Of a stretch of 64,000 bases of DNA, positions 60,770 through 64,000 are shown piece after piece (within the stretch, counting starts at the first letter, position 1; every line of letters starts with the position of its first letter). The DNA is from Doryteuthis pealeii. Lineage: Eukaryota; Mollusca; Cephalopoda; Myopsida; Loliginidae. The position numbers and the translations under genes were made by a program. The stretch is taken from assembly GCA_023376005.1 (NCBI GenBank), contig CM042143.1, positions 86,838,551 to 86,902,550 of the forward strand, written 5' to 3'. The notes beneath the pieces are model-generated. The model was given only the letters and a program-made list of their open reading frames with translations, was not told the origin of the DNA and ran no database searches.

Positions 60770-61730
60770 AAAAATGAGAATATACAATGACTATGTCAAC
60801 AGGGCAAGATGAGAGTTGTCAATTTCAATTATGTATGGAAGCAACATGGAGAGAGAGCTGGGGAAGGGTATAGTCAAGTCACTACAATAAAATACATTAA
60901 ATTGAAAATGTCACACTTAATTATACAAGTTTAATCCTACTTTAAGTAATACAAAGTAAAAAGATAGTGTCAACACAGTAAACTATATATTAAAAAAATA
61001 CCATACTTATTTATGTATAACACACTCCCTTAACTTTGGACTACAAAATTCAGAGGGGAAAAAAAATTCACATATGAAATACTTACTGACGTTTTAGAAT
61101 TTTGTAACTAAATTTAACCTTCTTCAAAAATACATTTTTAAAAGATTCAGTAAAAATAAAAATTATCAAAGAACAAAAACTGTAAAAGGTTGCACTCACA
61201 ATCTCTAAATTTCTAAAATGAAAAATTGTCATTGGACACCGTATTCACATGAAATTGTCATTGCACACCCTGTGTCACATCCTGCTTGTGCAGAGGTGTT
61301 AGTAAATGTGTACTTCCCAAACTGAGGCCTTGAACCAGATTACAAAATCAGTTTGTTGAAAAATTATCATAAAATGAAGAAAATTCCATATTTTAAGAAT
61401 CCTAAAATGAAGGAAGGGAAAAAAATTAAATTGGCAATGAGAAAAGGTCAATTTCTTCAATCAGTAAGGAACTTAAGGTCATTCAGTTCATCTCACTGTG
61501 ATGGGTAGACTATAAATTATGTACAGTAGTGTAGAAATTAAAAACAATGGTAATTCTAAATCAAAGAAAAAATATAAGTAATTGACAGGACTTAACCTTT
61601 TACTAACTTTGTAGTTGGTCTCTGATTGGCCAGAACCAAGCGTGAGAACAAGATAATTAGAAAACCAGTTTTGGCAGGGAGACTGAATGGAACAGATGCA
61701 AATAGCATTTGCCATTCGTCGGCCTTTTCT
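60770..61730. other. No supported gene
   Basis: Unique-looking AT-rich sequence. A SINE-A 3' fragment (GTGTCACATCCTGCTTGTGC) lies near 61270. Frames at 61488-61879 are AT-rich and overlap the tandem units, and I do not support them. Confidence 0.45.
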
Positions 61731-61737
61731 CCATGCA

Positions 61738-62295
61738 TGTTGTTCTTATTTAGGTTGAATAAAAAAAAAAAAACAATATCAAGTCTTGCATTTATAACTA
61801 AAATCAGCAACAGGCACAAAGATGAGAAGTCCCAAAAAATTCCAAGAAGGAAGTTTAGAAGATACATTTCTCCACACATGTTGTTCTTACTTGGGTTGAA
61901 TAAAGACGTCTAAAAAAATTTTTTTTAAATTAAAAATTTAAAAAAACATCAAGTCTTGTGTTTGTTATTAAAAACAGCAACAGACACAAAGATGAGAAGA
62001 CCTAACAGCGAAATTTAGAAGATACATTTCTCCACACATGTTGTTCTTACTTGGGTTGAATAAAGACATCAAAAAATAAATAAATAAATTTTTAAATTAA
62101 AAAAAGAGTCTTGTGTTCATTACTAAAAACAGCAACAGACACAAAGATGAGAAGGCCCAACAGGGAAGTTTAGAAGATACATTTCTCCACACATGTTCTT
62201 ACTTGGGTTGAATAAAGACGTCTAAAAAAATAACATCAAGTCTTGTGTTCGTTACTAAAAACAGCAACAGACACAAAGATGAGAAGTCCCAAGTT
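61738..62295 (+). repeat. Four tandem ~150-bp units, LTR-end-like
   Basis: Units at ~61739, 61880, 62040 and 62194 share TTGTTCTTACTTGGGTTGAA, AATAAAGACGTC, CAAGTCTTGTGTTCGTTAC and AACAGCAACAGACACAAAGA. AATAAAG followed by a TCTTGTGTT block is typical of an LTR R-U5 junction and resembles 10920-10980. Tandem repetition of only this part is unusual. Confidence 0.65.
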
Positions 62296-62339
62296 TAAAA
62301 GATGATACAATAGCTGAAGCAGACAAAATCAGATAGCAC

Positions 62340-62600
62340 AATTCTCATTTAGACAACCAGATTGTGATACCTGATGTCGGCGGGGATTAAAGTGTAGTAT
62401 CTGTTCCAGATTCTATGCTTTGACCCTTACCTTCTATACCCGGCCTCGGCTGGGGGTCCAGTGTGCTTCGGCCTCTGGACCGGTGAAGTACAATTAATAG
62501 CATCGATCCAAGGGGGCCATGCTCCCCTGATCATTGCAATTTTTATGTGCCCACGTAAAAATGAGACCTTGTGTCCAGCCCTCATAAGTGGGATGAGCAG
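62340..62600. other. GC-richer block, unassigned
   Basis: CCCGGCCTCGGCTGGGGGTC, GTGCTTCGGCCTCTGGACC and ATCCAAGGGGGCCATGCTCC stand out from the AT-rich context. No open frame with splice signals was found. It may be an old mobile-element piece or a host regulatory segment. Confidence 0.35.
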
Positions 62601-62834
62601 GCAAATACCCTTACATTAAATTTACAGACAGGAAGGAAAAGGTAGAATGAAATTGAAAAGAAAAGAAAAAAAAAAAAGAAAAAAAAGGAAATACAACAGT
62701 TAGGAAGCTCCTTTGCAAACTTCTCTTTTTATTCACATACCATCTTAACTTTTTAGCTAATGGTTGCTTGTTAGTTATCAATAGTATTTATCTTTCTGAC
62801 TACACATGTCAATACTCAATAGTATTACTTACTT

Positions 62835-62995
62835 GCCCCCCCCCCCTCATTTAAAAAGGGCAGGGTTTGGTTTATTGCCCAGAGCCTGAGGTGCCTCCAA
62901 AGAGGAATGTCTAGGGGATTCACACAATTTTTAAACACAACCTACACATGAGCTTCGGTTTGTGTGTGGTTCCCTACTATAATGATCCTTGTTTT
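62835..62995 (+). repeat. Rep-9, copy 2
   Basis: AAAAGGGCAGGGTTTGGTTTA, CCTGAGGTGCCTCC, CATGAGCTTCGGTTTGTGTG. Same order as 47990-48185. Confidence 0.65.
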
Positions 62996-63125
62996 CAACT
63001 GATATGGTGAGATGTCAGTAAATAATTATTCAATATTATTACTTTCTTTGAAACATGGTTGAAGACAGGAACAAAATGAAAATAAAACTGCTAATATCAG
63101 TGATAAAATCAAGGCATTTATTTGT

Positions 63126-63687
63126 TTAAGAATAATTCCATGTCATATCATCCAGAAAAAAGTAAAATTGTCACCCACCCCCTTCAATTTTTCTGAAATT
63201 TTTTCCAGGTGTGGGCTATGTTAATTTTGAGCTTCAGTTCTGAGCAAATATCAAACTATTTTTTTGGTACAAATAATGTTCAATATATAATAATAGAAAA
63301 ATTTTTGTCATAGATGCAGTGCCACATCAGGATAATGATCTTGCTTGGAAAAAATCAGAAATAATCAATAACTAAAAAATTGGTTGACTTTAAGACATTT
63401 TTCCTTTTATAAACCAATTTCTAGGAGTAGGGAAGCTCTAGAACTCATTTTACAGACAAAAATAGGTTACAAAATGTTGCCTTTTTTTGCAACCCCCTCA
63501 AATTTGGAGAGCTAAAAAAAATAAATAAATAAATAAAATCAACATAACTCCTCCAATTTTTGGAATTGGAAGCTCAAATTTGGGGGGATTGTCTAACTTT
63601 ATCATAATCCATGTGTGGACAAAATTACAGAAAAATTGAAAGGGTGGGTGACATGGCCTGGATAATTTGACATGGAATTACTCTTAA
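63126..63687. mobile_element. MITE-4: 554 bp, long TIR, TTAA target
   Basis: The element spans 63130-63683 between TTAA at 63126-63129 and TTAA at 63684-63687. The ends GAATAATTCCATGTCATATC and GATAATTTGACATGGAATTA plus CTC are inverted repeats extending ~75 bp (TGTCACCCACCC inside the left, GGGTGGGTGACA inside the right). TTAA duplication is typical of piggyBac-type transposases. No transposase is encoded, so it is non-autonomous. Confidence 0.8.
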
Positions 63688-63839
63688 GCCAAATTTTAAA
63701 GAAAGAAAGAAAAAAACTTTTATACAGATATATAAAATCGCAACTTGCATGCATGAGGGTAACACTTCAGTAAAGATATAATAAATCATTTATTGTATCT
63801 TTAAATGTATAAATGATTTAATAGTTGAAGTACTCTATG

Positions 63840-64000
63840 CGGTTGGCATGATTTTAATGGCATGCCATATTGTCTGGGATTATCTTATGCCTATGTCAGG
63901 GAATTGCATACACTGGACATTTATATTTTTTGTTTGTTTTTGTTTTACAGCATATCAACCCTTTTGGGTCATTTAATGCCGAATCAAGTCATTTTGATAT
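63840..64000 (-). mobile_element. Two LINE-type 3' tips at window end
   Basis: TTTAATGGCATGCCATATTG then CTTATGCCTATGTCAGG, and at 63950 CAGCATATCAACCCTTTTGG then TTAATGCCGAATCAAG. Both are copies of the GGTTGATATGCC-ended family; the second is cut by the window edge. Confidence 0.6.

Overview
The window looks like intronic or intergenic DNA from an animal nuclear genome. It is AT-rich and full of long (TA)n, (CA)n, (GA)n and poly-A/T runs. It holds tRNA-derived SINEs, LINE 3' ends and terminal-inverted-repeat (TIR) elements, and no long open reading frame of a host protein. The repeat mix (many tRNA-SINE families, a jockey/I-like LINE, a LINE with a restriction-like endonuclease, hammerhead-type motifs) fits an invertebrate, perhaps a mollusc-like lophotrochozoan. 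That assignment is inference; nothing here fixes the species.

Coding content is small. There is a decayed restriction-like endonuclease (REL) tail of a non-LTR retrotransposon at 18354-18668 (+). The 3' coding end of a second, zinc-knuckle LINE lies at 33466-33850 (-), with 3' UTR copies at 31478-31742 and 44284-44660. The best host-exon candidate is a 68-nt segment on the minus strand (59190-59257) with a strong pyrimidine tract, a tandem CAGCAG acceptor and a GTAATT donor. A weaker terminal-exon candidate is at 23408-23567 (+).

Layout: 1-4 kb repeats and AT-rich DNA; 4.6-9 kb a cluster of large palindromic elements; 9-13 kb MITE, SINE and LTR-like sequence; 13-17.3 kb nested SINE/LINE-tail elements and a dispersed repeat; 18-22 kb REL LINE fragment and a 1.2-kb inverted-repeat element; 22-29 kb simple-sequence-rich DNA, SINEs and a MITE nested in a LINE tail; 29.5-30.7 kb a tandem tRNA-like/hammerhead element; 31-38 kb SINE-B, LINE end, foldbacks and SINE-A; 38-49 kb tandem repeats, LINE tails and a second MITE; 49-58 kb SINEs, a hammerhead motif and palindromes; 58-64 kb a possible exon, a 125-bp SINE with a 17-bp target-site duplication, LTR-like tandem units and a TTAA-flanked MITE.

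The most notable feature is recurrent hammerhead-ribozyme-type architecture. Two units of a ~427-bp tandem repeat (29683-30606, minus) each carry a complete type I hammerhead core beside a tRNA-like Pol III head. This matches what is known of animal retrozymes. A third motif with a fully canonical core is at 50855-50902 (+). Several unrelated palindromic elements, and the 3' tail of the SINE-B family, carry the same layout (CUGANGA, hairpin, GAA, loopless palindromic stem III, U-H, stem I return), usually with one extra base after CUGANGA. The folds were drawn by hand from the sequence; no covariance search was run.
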